Assembly: GCA_016282915.1 (NCBI GenBank)
Contig: JAEELW010000085.1
Coordinates: 1-64,000, forward strand
Direction of reading: 5' to 3'
DNA: 64,000 nt
From: Lachnospiraceae bacterium
GTDB taxonomy: Bacteria > Bacillota > Clostridia > Lachnospirales > Lachnospiraceae
This document shows positions 39,369 to 49,571 of the stretch, in pieces (within the stretch, counting starts at the first letter, position 1; each line of letters opens with the position of its first letter). The notes below the pieces were generated by a model that saw only the letters and a list, made by a program, of their open reading frames with translations, was not told the DNA's origin and did not search any database. A program made the translations under genes and the position numbers.

Positions 39369-40868
39369 ATGAGTAAATTGAGAAAAGAGAAGAAGACAGC
39401 CGGCGCAGCCGGGATCGCCCTGATGACAGCGCTTGCCGTGCTGATGGCAGGCTGCGGGGATCAGCAGAAAATACCCGCGGAAGAGAATGCGACACCGACG
39501 CCGGTGCCCGTTACCTCCACACCGACGCCGACGCCGGTTCCGGAGGAGGATGAGGCAGAGGCCGTATCGGATAATAATATTGAAGAAAATGAGGAGATCC
39601 CTGCTGTACTCGGGGATGATCCATGGAATCAGTATGTATTGAGCGATGTCGAGGAGATCGGTGCCACTGCCGCCGGCGGTGCCTGGACGCAGGCGGATAT
39701 CATCACACTGGATGATGCGCTGAAGGAGAAGCTGCAGCCGGGCAGCGTGATCGAGATCGAATACCGTTCCTCTACGGGAAAGCTCTGGCTGGTATTTGAC
39801 CGGGCCAAAAGCTCGCTGGTAAAGGACGCGCAGGGCCGCACAAAGACCTGGGTGCGGGTGGGTGCCGGCATGTTCGGTGACTGCGGCGATGTCATCGTAA
39901 ACGGGAAGCATGATAAGATACAGCTGAGCTATGAACAGATCGCCGCGGTCATGGGAGAGCGGATCGAAAACTGGGGCGATAACATACAGGCGGAAAGCGA
40001 CGGCGACTGGGAAGTGCTGTCGGTCCGTCTGGGCAGAGGCGCAAAAAAATATGCATTGAAAAATGCCGTCAGTACAGGACAGGCCGCTAAGGGCGAAGCC
40101 TGGGAGCGGGCGGATATCATTCCGGATATCACTTCGGAAGCGGTGGCGGAGAAACTCAAACCCGGCAGTGTGATCGAGATCAGCTATACCTCCGAGACCG
40201 GAGAACTGTGGGTGGTCATGCCGGATGCCGAAAACGCCGTGGCTCAGGGAGAGGACAGCGGCGAGGGCATCCGTGTGGGCGTGCGCGTGTCGGATGAAGA
40301 TATGCGCGGCAATGCGGTATGTGATGGAGAACACTGCTATATCCCCTATGAACTGCTCGTACAGTATTGCGGCCCCGATCCCGCGCGCTGGGGACAGCGC
40401 ATGCAGGCGGAGGCATCCTCCAACTGGGAAGTGACGGGGATACGCATCGGCGAGGGCACAGCCCTTTCGCCTTTGAATTTTGTCATTGAAAACGAGCAGG
40501 CAGTGGAATCCGCTTCGGGGAAAGCGGAGGATCTGTTCGATCTGAAAAAGGAAGAGATCGCGGCTGCGTTTCAGCCGGGGAGTGTGATCACCCTTGAATA
40601 TGAGTCGGAGGGAGATCTCTGGCTCGTGCTTCCGAAGGCCGGAGAGTCGGAGGAAGAAGGGATTGAGGGCAGCAGTGTGGTGATCGGAAAGGATGAAGAA
40701 AGCGGACGGGGTGCGCTGATCACGGAGGACGGAGTCTGCCGTATCCCCTTTGAACTGATCGCGGCCTATTGCGGGGAAGATGTGAGTACCTGGGGCCCGG
40801 TGATACAGGCGGAGGGCTCCGCAGGCTGGAAGATCCTCCGGGTATCCGTCGGACGGAAAGTCGAATGA
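39369..40868 (+). CDS. Lipoprotein with three tandem ~130-aa homologous domains
   Basis: Lipobox VLMAGCGD; Pro/Thr linker TPTPVPVTSTPTPTPVP; three copies of LQPGSVIEIEYRSSTGKLWLVF-type motif. Confidence 0.82.
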   Translation: MSKLRKEKKTAGAAGIALMTALAVLMAGCGDQQKIPAEENATPTPVPVTSTPTPTPVPEEDEAEAVSDNNIEENEEIPAVLGDDPWNQYVLSDVEEIGATAAGGAWTQADIITLDDALKEKLQPGSVIEIEYRSSTGKLWLVFDRAKSSLVKDAQGRTKTWVRVGAGMFGDCGDVIVNGKHDKIQLSYEQIAAVMGERIENWGDNIQAESDGDWEVLSVRLGRGAKKYALKNAVSTGQAAKGEAWERADIIPDITSEAVAEKLKPGSVIEISYTSETGELWVVMPDAENAVAQGEDSGEGIRVGVRVSDEDMRGNAVCDGEHCYIPYELLVQYCGPDPARWGQRMQAEASSNWEVTGIRIGEGTALSPLNFVIENEQAVESASGKAEDLFDLKKEEIAAAFQPGSVITLEYESEGDLWLVLPKAGESEEEGIEGSSVVIGKDEESGRGALITEDGVCRIPFELIAAYCGEDVSTWGPVIQAEGSAGWKILRVSVGRKVE

Positions 40869-42157
40869 AAGGAACGGAGCGGATGGATCAGGCCCTTATA
40901 AACAGCGGAGATCACGCGCGTTTACGGCGCGTCATGGAAAAGGCGGAGCGCGGGGAAGCACTCTGTATCGCTTTTCTGGGCGGCTCCATCACCGAGGGCT
41001 ATTCCTCCACTGCCCATGAGAACTGTTATGCGGCGCGCATTTTTTCCTGGTGGGAGAAAAGCTTTCCGCAGAGCAGGATGCGCTATGTCAATGCGGGCAT
41101 CGGCGGGACCGGCTCGGATTACGGCGCGGCCAGGGCGGAGCGGGATGTGCTTTCGGAAAGGCCGGACGTGGTCTTTGTGGATTTCTCCGTAAACGATGCC
41201 GCGAATGAGTTTTATCAGGAATGTTACGAGGGGCTTCTCCGTAAGCTGCTGGGAAGTACAGGGCAGCCGGCGGTGGTCCTGCTTCACTTTATCAAATATG
41301 ACGACGGCACCACGGCGGAGGCGGAGCACCTGGCTCTGGGCAGACATTACGGACTGCCCTGTCTCAGTGTGCGGAGCTCGATCTATGCGATGATAAAAAG
41401 CGGGGAGCTGGAAGCGGAGAGTATCACTGCGGACGGTCTGCATCCCAACGATAAAGGCCACGGGATGATCGCGGAGCTGGTCAGCGCCTTCCTGGAAGAA
41501 GTAAGGAAAGAGGCGTATCCGGGAGAAGAAGCGGCGCTTCCGGCAGCCCTCACCGCAAATGCCTGGGAAGATATAACACTCTGGCAGAACGGCAATTCCT
41601 CACCGGAGCTTTCTGGCTTCAGCGCGGATAAAAAAGAAAAGGAATATCCGGCGGATCATTTCCGCGGAGGCTGGACCGGGAAAAAGGCCGGAGATGAGAT
41701 TCGCTTCCGATTTTACGGCAGCGAGCTGGCGGTACAGTTCCGGCGTACGGTGAAGCGGCCGGCACCGGTGGCCGCGGCGGTCGTGGACGGGGATGAAAGA
41801 CGGCCGGTCTTTCTGGATGCCAATTTTGACCAGGACTGGGGAGACTGTCTTTCCACGGTCCCGGTGCTGCGGCACGGGCAGCTTCTGGACGGGCTGACGC
41901 CGGAACGGCGTTCGCCGCTCTGTTATGATACATATAATGAAGTGATCCGTCTGGCAGGGGAAAAGCCTGTGCAGGCGGCAGAACATACGCTGTGCATACG
42001 GGTCCTGGGGGAGCCGGAAGAACTGGGCTGGGAAAAGGCCGCGCTTAATACGGGCGAAGTGGCATGGCTGAAAAGTGAAGAGGGCAGCGGGGAGACAGCT
42101 TTTGATCTGCTGGGTATCCTGGTATCCGCTGCGGAAAAGAAAGGGGAGACTGCATGA
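40865..42157 (+). CDS. SGNH/GDSL hydrolase-family protein
   Basis: IAFLGGSITEG block I, NAGIGGTGSDYG, VFVDFSVNDA, DGLHPNDKGH block V. Confidence 0.88.
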   Translation: MKGTERMDQALINSGDHARLRRVMEKAERGEALCIAFLGGSITEGYSSTAHENCYAARIFSWWEKSFPQSRMRYVNAGIGGTGSDYGAARAERDVLSERPDVVFVDFSVNDAANEFYQECYEGLLRKLLGSTGQPAVVLLHFIKYDDGTTAEAEHLALGRHYGLPCLSVRSSIYAMIKSGELEAESITADGLHPNDKGHGMIAELVSAFLEEVRKEAYPGEEAALPAALTANAWEDITLWQNGNSSPELSGFSADKKEKEYPADHFRGGWTGKKAGDEIRFRFYGSELAVQFRRTVKRPAPVAAAVVDGDERRPVFLDANFDQDWGDCLSTVPVLRHGQLLDGLTPERRSPLCYDTYNEVIRLAGEKPVQAAEHTLCIRVLGEPEELGWEKAALNTGEVAWLKSEEGSGETAFDLLGILVSAAEKKGETA

Positions 42158-43092
42158 GCGGGCTGCTAAAGTTTAAGCCGGTGCTGATGGAACGCATCTG
42201 GGGCGGCAGCAGATTAAAAACGGAATGGGGCTATGAAAGCAGCCTGGATACGGGACTGGGAGAATGCTGGGTGGTAAGCTGCAACGAGCTTGCCGACAGC
42301 GAGGTCACGGAAGGCGAGTATAAAGGCAAAAGGCTTTCGCAGCTCTGGAAAGAAGAAGCGGGGATCTTCGGTGAGGAGAGGGGAAAGGACTTCCCCCTGC
42401 TGGTCAAGATCCTGGATGCAAAGGAAAATCTTTCCCTGCAGGTGCATCCGGACGACGCCTATGCGGAAGAACACGAAGGCTGCCGTGGCAAATGGGAATG
42501 CTGGTACATCCTGGACTGTCCCGAAAACGCCGAGCTCCTGGTGGGAAACCGCGCGAAGGACCGGGAGGATCTGAAGCGCATGGTGGAGGAAAAGCGCTGG
42601 GATGATCTGATCAACCGCGTGCCCGTGAAAAAGGGCGATTTTATCCGCCTGGATCCCGGTACGCTCCATGCGATCACGGCCGGCGTCATGCTCCTTGAGG
42701 TGCAGGAAAATTCCGATGTGACCTACCGCGTTTACGATTACGACCGGCTTCAGAACGGAAAGCCCCGTCAGCTGCACATACAGCAGAGTCTCGATGTACT
42801 CCGTGTGCCGGATCACATCACGACGGCGGAGCTGATCCATACCGGTGAGCGGAAGAACGAGCTGCAGCTCCTGGCCGCGACCTCGAGGGTGAAGGTCTGG
42901 ACCCTGTCCGTTTCCGGCAGCTGCAGGATCGACGTGCCCCAGTGGCAGATCGCGAGCATCCTTGAAGGGGAGGGCAGCATGAACGGCACTGCGGTAAGGC
43001 GCGGTGAGCATCTGATCATTCCCGGAGACTGCGGAGGGCTCGTGATCGAGGGTGAAATGCGGGTCAATCTTGCGCAGGCGCGCGGGGGATGA
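42154..43092 (+). CDS. manA: Mannose-6-phosphate isomerase, class I type
   Basis: KPVLMERIWGGSRL, LDAKENLSLQVHPDDAYA, IRLDPGTLHAITAGVMLLEVQENSDVTYRVYDYDR. Confidence 0.93.
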   Translation: MSGLLKFKPVLMERIWGGSRLKTEWGYESSLDTGLGECWVVSCNELADSEVTEGEYKGKRLSQLWKEEAGIFGEERGKDFPLLVKILDAKENLSLQVHPDDAYAEEHEGCRGKWECWYILDCPENAELLVGNRAKDREDLKRMVEEKRWDDLINRVPVKKGDFIRLDPGTLHAITAGVMLLEVQENSDVTYRVYDYDRLQNGKPRQLHIQQSLDVLRVPDHITTAELIHTGERKNELQLLAATSRVKVWTLSVSGSCRIDVPQWQIASILEGEGSMNGTAVRRGEHLIIPGDCGGLVIEGEMRVNLAQARGG

Positions 43093-43157
43093 CAAATAAA
43101 GGAATCGGTGTTATAATTTCGCTTAGTTTTTTTTCACAAAAAGAGAGGGATTTTGCC

Positions 43158-44003
43158 ATGTTTCAAATTTTATCGATGAAGTATCTGAACGAGAACATTT
43201 TCCGGATGGACATTGAAGCGCCCATGGTGGCGCGCGCCTGCCTTCCCGGCCAGTTTGTGATCGTGCGCAGTCATGAGGATGCGGAACGCATCCCGCTGAC
43301 GATCTGCGATTATGACAGGGAGAAGGGCAGTGTGACCATCGTAGTGCAGGTGATCGGTGCCGGCACGATCCGTATGGGTCAGATGAAAGCGGGGGACAGC
43401 CTTGCGGATTTCGTCGGACCGCTGGGACAGCCTTCGGATCTGGTAACGGACGATATCGAGGAAGTTAAAAAGAAAAAGATCGTGTTTGTGGCCGGCGGTC
43501 TGGGAACCGCTCCCGTATATCCCCAGGTGAAATGGCTGAAGGAGCATGGCGTAGCTTCGGACGTGATCATCGGTGCCAAGAATAAGGACATCCTGATCAT
43601 GGAAGAGGAATTCAAGGCCGTGACCGACAATCTCTTTATCACCACGGATGACGGCAGTTACGGCCGGACGGGTATGGTGACCAAATGCCTGGAGGATCTG
43701 GTGACGCAGGAAGGAAAGCAGTACGATCACTGCGTATGCATCGGTCCCATGATCATGATGAAATTTGTCTGCCAGCTGACCGAAAAACTGGGGATCCATA
43801 CGGTGGTATCCATGAACCCCATCATGGTGGACGGTACCGGCATGTGCGGTGCCTGCCGCTGCAGCGTGGAAGGCAAGACGAAGTTTGCCTGCGTTGACGG
43901 ACCGGAATTTGACGGTCACAAGGTGAACTGGGACGAAGCCATGAGACGTTCGGGAATGTACAGAGACTGGGAAGCCAAAGCAAAGGAGGGCGCACAGGCA
44001 TGA
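43158..44003 (+). CDS. Sulfide/dihydroorotate dehydrogenase-like FAD/NAD-binding subunit (NfnA/SudB type)
   Basis: VFVAGGLGTAPVYPQVKWLKEHG, DGTGMCGACRCSVEGKTKFACVDGPEFDGHKV; ATG 43158. Confidence 0.92.
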   Translation: MFQILSMKYLNENIFRMDIEAPMVARACLPGQFVIVRSHEDAERIPLTICDYDREKGSVTIVVQVIGAGTIRMGQMKAGDSLADFVGPLGQPSDLVTDDIEEVKKKKIVFVAGGLGTAPVYPQVKWLKEHGVASDVIIGAKNKDILIMEEEFKAVTDNLFITTDDGSYGRTGMVTKCLEDLVTQEGKQYDHCVCIGPMIMMKFVCQLTEKLGIHTVVSMNPIMVDGTGMCGACRCSVEGKTKFACVDGPEFDGHKVNWDEAMRRSGMYRDWEAKAKEGAQA

Positions 44004-45388
44004 TCGAGGTAGATGTTTTAAAGAAGGTACCCGTACGGGAGCAGGACAGCGCGGTACGGGCGCACAATTTTGAAGAGGTATGTCTGGGCTATAATAAGGA
44101 AGAAGCCATGGCAGAGAGCACGCGCTGCATCAACTGCAAGAATGCACGCTGTATCCAGGGCTGCCCCGTGAGCATCAATATCCCCGCGTTTATCGCGCAG
44201 GTAAAAGAAGGAAACATGGAAGAGGCTTACCGCATCATCAGCGAGAGCAGTGCACTGCCCGCGGTATGCGGCCGTGTCTGCCCGCAGGAGAGCCAGTGTG
44301 AAGGCGTCTGCATCCGCGGCGTAAAGGGCGAGCCCGTATCCATCGGAAAACTGGAGCGTTTCGTTGCCGACTGGGCGCGCGAAAACGGGATCCGTCCCAC
44401 TCCGGCAGCCGAAAAGAAAGGAAAGAAAGTCGCCGTGATCGGCAGCGGCCCTGCAGGCCTGACCTGCGCGGGCGATCTGGCAAGAGCCGGTTACGACGTG
44501 ACCATCTATGAAGCGCTTCACAAAGCCGGCGGCGTTCTCGTATACGGTATCCCTGAGTTCCGTCTGCCCAAGGAAGCGGTCGTGGAAAAAGAGATCGAGA
44601 ATGTTATGAGCCTCGGCGTGAAGATCGAGCGCGATGTGGTGATCGGCAAGAGCATCACCATCGACGAGCTGATCAGCGAAGAGCATTATGACGCCGTATT
44701 CATCGGCTCCGGCGCGGGACTTCCCAAGTTCATGGGCATCCCGGGCGAGAACGCCAACGGCGTGTTCTCCGCCAACGAATACCTGACCCGCAGCAATCTG
44801 ATGCGTGCTTTTGACGAAAAGTCCAGCACCCCGATCATGAAGAGCAAAAAGGTCGCGGTCGTGGGCGGAGGAAACGTTGCCATGGATGCGGCGCGTACCG
44901 CTCTGCGTCTCGGTGCCGAAGTGCATATCGTATACCGCCGCAGCGAGGCGGAGCTTCCTGCCCGTGTGGAGGAAGTGCATCATGCAAAGGAAGAGGGTAT
45001 CATCTTTGATCTGCTCACCAATCCCGTCGAGATCCTTGAGGACGAGAAGGGCTGGGTAAAGGGCATACGCTGCATCCGTATGGAGCTCGGTGAGCCCGAT
45101 GCCAGCGGCCGCCGCCGTCCCGTGGAAGTTCCGGGCAGCGAGTTTGACATCGATGTGGATACCGTGATCATGAGTCTCGGAACCAGCCCGAACCCGCTCA
45201 TCTCCAGCACCACCGAAGGCCTGGAGGTAAATAAGTGGAAATGCATCGTAGCGGATGAGGCTACCGGCAAGACCACGAAGGAAGGCGTATACGCCGGCGG
45301 AGACGCCGTGACCGGCGCAGCTACCGTGATCCTGGCCATGGGCGCAGGCAAGGCGGCGGCAAAGGCGATCGATGAATATCTGTCATAA
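44000..45388 (+). CDS. NADPH-dependent glutamate synthase small-subunit-like oxidoreductase (NfnB/SudA type)
   Basis: CINCKNARCIQGCPVSINIPAFI, CGRVCPQESQCEGVCIRG, VAVIGSGPAGLTCAGDLA. Confidence 0.94.
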   Translation: MIEVDVLKKVPVREQDSAVRAHNFEEVCLGYNKEEAMAESTRCINCKNARCIQGCPVSINIPAFIAQVKEGNMEEAYRIISESSALPAVCGRVCPQESQCEGVCIRGVKGEPVSIGKLERFVADWARENGIRPTPAAEKKGKKVAVIGSGPAGLTCAGDLARAGYDVTIYEALHKAGGVLVYGIPEFRLPKEAVVEKEIENVMSLGVKIERDVVIGKSITIDELISEEHYDAVFIGSGAGLPKFMGIPGENANGVFSANEYLTRSNLMRAFDEKSSTPIMKSKKVAVVGGGNVAMDAARTALRLGAEVHIVYRRSEAELPARVEEVHHAKEEGIIFDLLTNPVEILEDEKGWVKGIRCIRMELGEPDASGRRRPVEVPGSEFDIDVDTVIMSLGTSPNPLISSTTEGLEVNKWKCIVADEATGKTTKEGVYAGGDAVTGAATVILAMGAGKAAAKAIDEYLS

Positions 45389-45403
45389 AACAGAGGTGTG
45401 ATT

Positions 45404-46888
45404 ATGTACCGGCAGGGATTTGACAATGACAAGTATCTGAGCCTTCAGAGTGAAAGGATAAAAGAACGTATCCAAAGCTTCGGAGGAAAGCTCTATCTGG
45501 AATTCGGAGGCAAGCTTTTTGATGATTTTCATGCAAGCCGTGTGCTTCCGGGATTTCAGCCGGATTCCAAGATCCGCATGCTTTCGACCATGAACGATGA
45601 TGCCGAGATCGTCATTGCCATCAACGCCGGTGATATCGAAAAGAATAAGCTGCGCGGGGATCTGGGGATCACTTATGATATGGATGTGCTGCGTCTGATC
45701 GATGCCTTCCGCGATTACGGGCTTTATGTCGGCAGCGTGGTGCTCACCCGTTTCAAGGAGCAGCCCGCCGCCATTGCATACCAGAAAAAGCTCGAGACCC
45801 TGGGGATCAAGGTCTACCGCCATTATCCGATCGCCGGTTATCCCGCAAACGTGCAGTTTATCGTCAGTGACGAAGGTTACGGAAAAAACGATTATATCGA
45901 GACCAGCCGTTCGCTGGTCGTGGTCACCGCGCCGGGGCCCGGCAGCGGCAAGATGGCGACCTGTCTTTCCCAGCTTTATCATGAATTCAAGCGCGGGGTC
46001 CGGGCGGGTTATGCAAAATATGAGACTTTTCCGATCTGGAACATGCCGCTCAAGCATCCGGTAAACCTGGCCTATGAGGCGGCCACGGCGGATCTTGCGG
46101 ATGTGAACATGATCGATCCCTTCCATCTGGAAGCATACGGGGAGCAGACGGTGAATTACAACCGTGATGTGGAGATCTTCCCGGTGGTCAACGCCATGTT
46201 CGAAAAGATCATGGGCAGCTCACCCTACAAGAGCCCTACGGATATGGGCGTGAACATGGTCGGGAACGCCATCATCGATGATGAAGCCGTGCGCAGCGCG
46301 TCAAAGCAGGAGATCATCCGGCGTTATTATGATGCTCTCTGCCGGAGACGCCAGGGCAGCGCGGACGAAGAGGAAGTGATGAAGCTGGAGCTTCTGATGA
46401 AGCAGGCGGGCGTGAGTACCGAGGACCGTCCCGTTGTGGGAGCGGCGCTTCTGAAGGCCGAGATGACCGGGGCACCGGCAGCAGCCATGGAGCTGCCCGA
46501 CGGGACCATTGTCACCGGACGCACGACGGATCTTCTGGGTGCTTCCGCGGCGCTACTGCTGAATGCATTGAAAATGCTGGCCGGTCTGCCGGATGAAGTG
46601 AAGCTGATCTCGCCCGAGGTGATCGACCCGATCCAGGATCTGAAGACGGGGATACTGGGCAGCCATAACCCGAGGCTTCATACGGATGAGGTGCTCATCG
46701 CACTTTCCGTCTGCGCGGCTTCGGATGAAAGAGCGGCACTGGCCAGGGCACAGCTGAAAAAGCTCCACGGACTCGAGGTACACACCTCCGTGATCCTTTC
46801 ACGTGTGGATACCGCCACCTTCCGGAAGCTGGGTGTGAACCTCACCTGCGAACCGCATTACCAGACGAAGAAGCTTTATCACAGATAG
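45404..46888 (+). CDS. DUF1846 family protein
   Basis: FDNDKYLSLQSERIKERIQSFGGKLYLEFGGKLFDDFHASRVLPGF; ATG 45404 preferred over GTG 45398. Confidence 0.85.
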   Translation: MYRQGFDNDKYLSLQSERIKERIQSFGGKLYLEFGGKLFDDFHASRVLPGFQPDSKIRMLSTMNDDAEIVIAINAGDIEKNKLRGDLGITYDMDVLRLIDAFRDYGLYVGSVVLTRFKEQPAAIAYQKKLETLGIKVYRHYPIAGYPANVQFIVSDEGYGKNDYIETSRSLVVVTAPGPGSGKMATCLSQLYHEFKRGVRAGYAKYETFPIWNMPLKHPVNLAYEAATADLADVNMIDPFHLEAYGEQTVNYNRDVEIFPVVNAMFEKIMGSSPYKSPTDMGVNMVGNAIIDDEAVRSASKQEIIRRYYDALCRRRQGSADEEEVMKLELLMKQAGVSTEDRPVVGAALLKAEMTGAPAAAMELPDGTIVTGRTTDLLGASAALLLNALKMLAGLPDEVKLISPEVIDPIQDLKTGILGSHNPRLHTDEVLIALSVCAASDERAALARAQLKKLHGLEVHTSVILSRVDTATFRKLGVNLTCEPHYQTKKLYHR

Positions 46889-46895
46889 GAAGCAT

Positions 46896-48368
46896 ATGTA
46901 TTTTAATTCCTATATCTTTATCTTTCTCTTTGTACCGCTGACGGTCGCGGGATATTTTGCTCTGGATCATTTCGGGAAGAAGCGCATCGGACAGGCCTGG
47001 CTTGTGCTGATGTCGCTCTGTTTTTACAGCTACGGTACGCCGTGGCTTTTCTTTCTGATCACGGCAAGCATGGCCGGCAATTATATCTTCAGTATCCTGA
47101 TGAAGCACTTCCGGCACCCCAGGCTCTTCGGGACACTGGGTGTGGTCTTTGATCTGGGTCTTCTGTTTTATTTCAAGTATTTTGATTTCTTTATCAGTAA
47201 TGTGAACGCCTTTTTCAATGCGGGCTGGGAACTGAAGCATATCATACTGCCCATGGGCATCAGCTTCTACACCTTCCAGCAGATCTCCTATATCGTGGAC
47301 CGCGCCCGCGGAAAAGCGGAGCATTATGCGCTTTTGGATTACATGATCTTTGTCACCTTTTTCCCGCAGCTGGTGGCCGGTCCCATCGTAAGACATAATG
47401 AACTGGTGCCGCAGTTTCGGGATGCGGCAAAAAAGAGTTTAAACTGGGAGAATCTGACGAAGGGGAGCGTGCTCTTTGTGCTCGGCCTCTCAAAGAAGAT
47501 CCTTCTGGCGGATATGCTCTCGCTGATCGCCGATCAGGGCTATGGTGATATCGCAGCGCTGGACAGCCCCGGAGCCCTGCTGACGATGCTGGCCTATACT
47601 TTCCAGATCTATTTTGATTTCAGCGCCTACAGCGATATGGCGCTGGGACTGGGACTTATGATGAACATCTCCCTGCCCCACAATTTCGATCAGCCCTACC
47701 GCTCGCGGAGTATCCGGGAATTCTGGCGGCGCTGGCACATCACCCTGGGGCAGTTTCTGGCGGAATACGTCTATATCCCGTTGGGCGGCAACCGGAAAGG
47801 GAAGCCGCGCAGGGCACTGAATACGCTGATCCTTTTCTTCTTAAGCGGCCTCTGGCACGGTGCCGCCTGGAATTTTGTGCTCTGGGGACTCTGCCATGGT
47901 ATCGTCATCGCTTTTGAAGATCTCTTCGAGGCTCCGCTGAAAAAACTGGAGGCTTCAAAACCCGGCCGTTTTCTCCGCTGGCTCGGGGCTTTTGTCATCA
48001 TCAATTTCAGCTGGGTTCTGTTCCGTGTGTCTTCCCTGAAACAGGTCCCGCAGTTTTTCGGGCGCCTCTTTTCCTTCAGTGAAAACGGCTCGGTCTCCGT
48101 TCTCGCACAGGCGGCGGATAACGCATTTTTATTCATTCCCGTACAGCTGGCGAAGAAGCTGCTCGGCGAACATTATTTCTACGTATATTTTGTCTTTGTC
48201 CTGCTCCTTCTGCTCGTATCGGCGGTACTGGCCGGCCGGAAGGAGGCCTGGGCGTACACGGAAAAGGGCGTATTTAAAAAGAAGATGATCCTGCCGCTGG
48301 CGGTCCTCTTCTTCCTGAGCGTGATATCGCTTTCGAAGGTTGTGGTATTTCTGTACTCGAATTTTTAA
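46896..48368 (+). CDS. MBOAT-family O-acyltransferase (AlgI/DltB-like)
   Basis: FQIYFDFSAYSDMALGLGLMMNISLPHNFDQPYRSRSIREFWRRWHITLGQFLAEYVYIPLGGNRKG, FFLSGLWHGAAWNFVLWGL. Confidence 0.95.
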   Translation: MYFNSYIFIFLFVPLTVAGYFALDHFGKKRIGQAWLVLMSLCFYSYGTPWLFFLITASMAGNYIFSILMKHFRHPRLFGTLGVVFDLGLLFYFKYFDFFISNVNAFFNAGWELKHIILPMGISFYTFQQISYIVDRARGKAEHYALLDYMIFVTFFPQLVAGPIVRHNELVPQFRDAAKKSLNWENLTKGSVLFVLGLSKKILLADMLSLIADQGYGDIAALDSPGALLTMLAYTFQIYFDFSAYSDMALGLGLMMNISLPHNFDQPYRSRSIREFWRRWHITLGQFLAEYVYIPLGGNRKGKPRRALNTLILFFLSGLWHGAAWNFVLWGLCHGIVIAFEDLFEAPLKKLEASKPGRFLRWLGAFVIINFSWVLFRVSSLKQVPQFFGRLFSFSENGSVSVLAQAADNAFLFIPVQLAKKLLGEHYFYVYFVFVLLLLLVSAVLAGRKEAWAYTEKGVFKKKMILPLAVLFFLSVISLSKVVVFLYSNF

Positions 48369-48379
48369 AGGGAGAAAAG

Positions 48380-49486
48380 ATGACACAGAAGGAATACAAA
48401 AGATTTTTCCTGGGTTTTCTGCTCTGCGCGGGCGTGCTGCTCTTCCTGGCAGCGCTTGCGGTCTTCCTTTTTGATCCTTTCTTTCATTATCACGGTCTGT
48501 GGCTGGGAATGAAAGGCGTGCAGACCAAGGAGGAGTTCCAGGTGAACGGTGCCCTGGAGCATCTCGACTATGACGCTGTGCTTCTGGGCGCTTCGGTCAC
48601 GATGAACATGAATACGGATCCCCTGGACGAGCATTTCGGCTGCCGCACGCAGAAGGCCGTTGCTTCCGGCGCGCACTGCTGCACCCTGGCCTATTATCTG
48701 GACAAGGCCTATCAGAACCGGGATATCCGTTATGTCTTCTGGGGCCTGGATCCGGATCAGATCTTTTATGAGATCGACGATCCCCCCACCCAGGACCAGA
48801 TCCTTTATCTGAGGGACAAAAATCCCTTTAACGATGTGAATTATCTCTGGAATGCGGACGTGCTCCTTCAGGAGATCCCCCATACGGCGGGGCTTTCCTG
48901 GAAAAACAGCTATGATCCGGGGACGGCCTATGATTTCCTGGCCATCAAGGCTCCCAATATGGAAGAGGCCCTGGCGACCCATCATCCCGAAGGAGAGATC
49001 AGGCCGGTGCGCCGCGGGACCGAAGGTGAGGCAAAAAGGCGTCTCGAAGAAAACCTGGATCTGATCGAGGAGCTGGTGGCAGCCCATCCGGAAACGAAAT
49101 TTAAATTCTTTTTCACGGTAAGCAGCATCCTCTGGTGGGATATCCACTATCGCGACGGCAATTACGAAAAATACTTTGACGGGCAGAAACGTGCAGTGGA
49201 ACGGCTGTCCGTCTACGACAACGTGCGTTTTTACGCCGGTGTCTTCAATGACCGCGCCTGCCTGCTCGATCTGACGCACTACTACGATTACTGTCATGCT
49301 GACCGTGAAGTGAGTCTCCGCCAGGTTTACGCCCTGATCAATGACGAGCATATCATCACGCCGGACAATATCACCGAAGAAACGGACACTCTCCGCGACA
49401 TTCTCTTCGAATTCGAAAACCGCCTCATCGCCGAGGACGGTGACTGGAACTTCCTCTACGAATATGCCGGGCTGGCGGATGAATAG
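48380..49486 (+). CDS. Membrane-anchored SGNH-like partner of the MBOAT protein
   Basis: N-terminal TM; YDAVLLGASVTMNMNTDPLDE; DLTHYYDYCHAD; adjacent to MBOAT gene. Confidence 0.7.
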   Translation: MTQKEYKRFFLGFLLCAGVLLFLAALAVFLFDPFFHYHGLWLGMKGVQTKEEFQVNGALEHLDYDAVLLGASVTMNMNTDPLDEHFGCRTQKAVASGAHCCTLAYYLDKAYQNRDIRYVFWGLDPDQIFYEIDDPPTQDQILYLRDKNPFNDVNYLWNADVLLQEIPHTAGLSWKNSYDPGTAYDFLAIKAPNMEEALATHHPEGEIRPVRRGTEGEAKRRLEENLDLIEELVAAHPETKFKFFFTVSSILWWDIHYRDGNYEKYFDGQKRAVERLSVYDNVRFYAGVFNDRACLLDLTHYYDYCHADREVSLRQVYALINDEHIITPDNITEETDTLRDILFEFENRLIAEDGDWNFLYEYAGLADE

Positions 49487-49571
49487 ATAAGCTTCCGCAG
49501 GCCCCCTGCTATAGGCTTGTCGTCCGCTCCGGGTGATATCCGTGCCCGGACCGTGGTAAAACGCTACGGCT

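Noticed and set aside
46896-49486. Alginate biosynthesis locus
   Set aside because: MBOAT and SGNH-like partner alone do not support alginate; other alginate genes are absent, so only generic O-acylation is called
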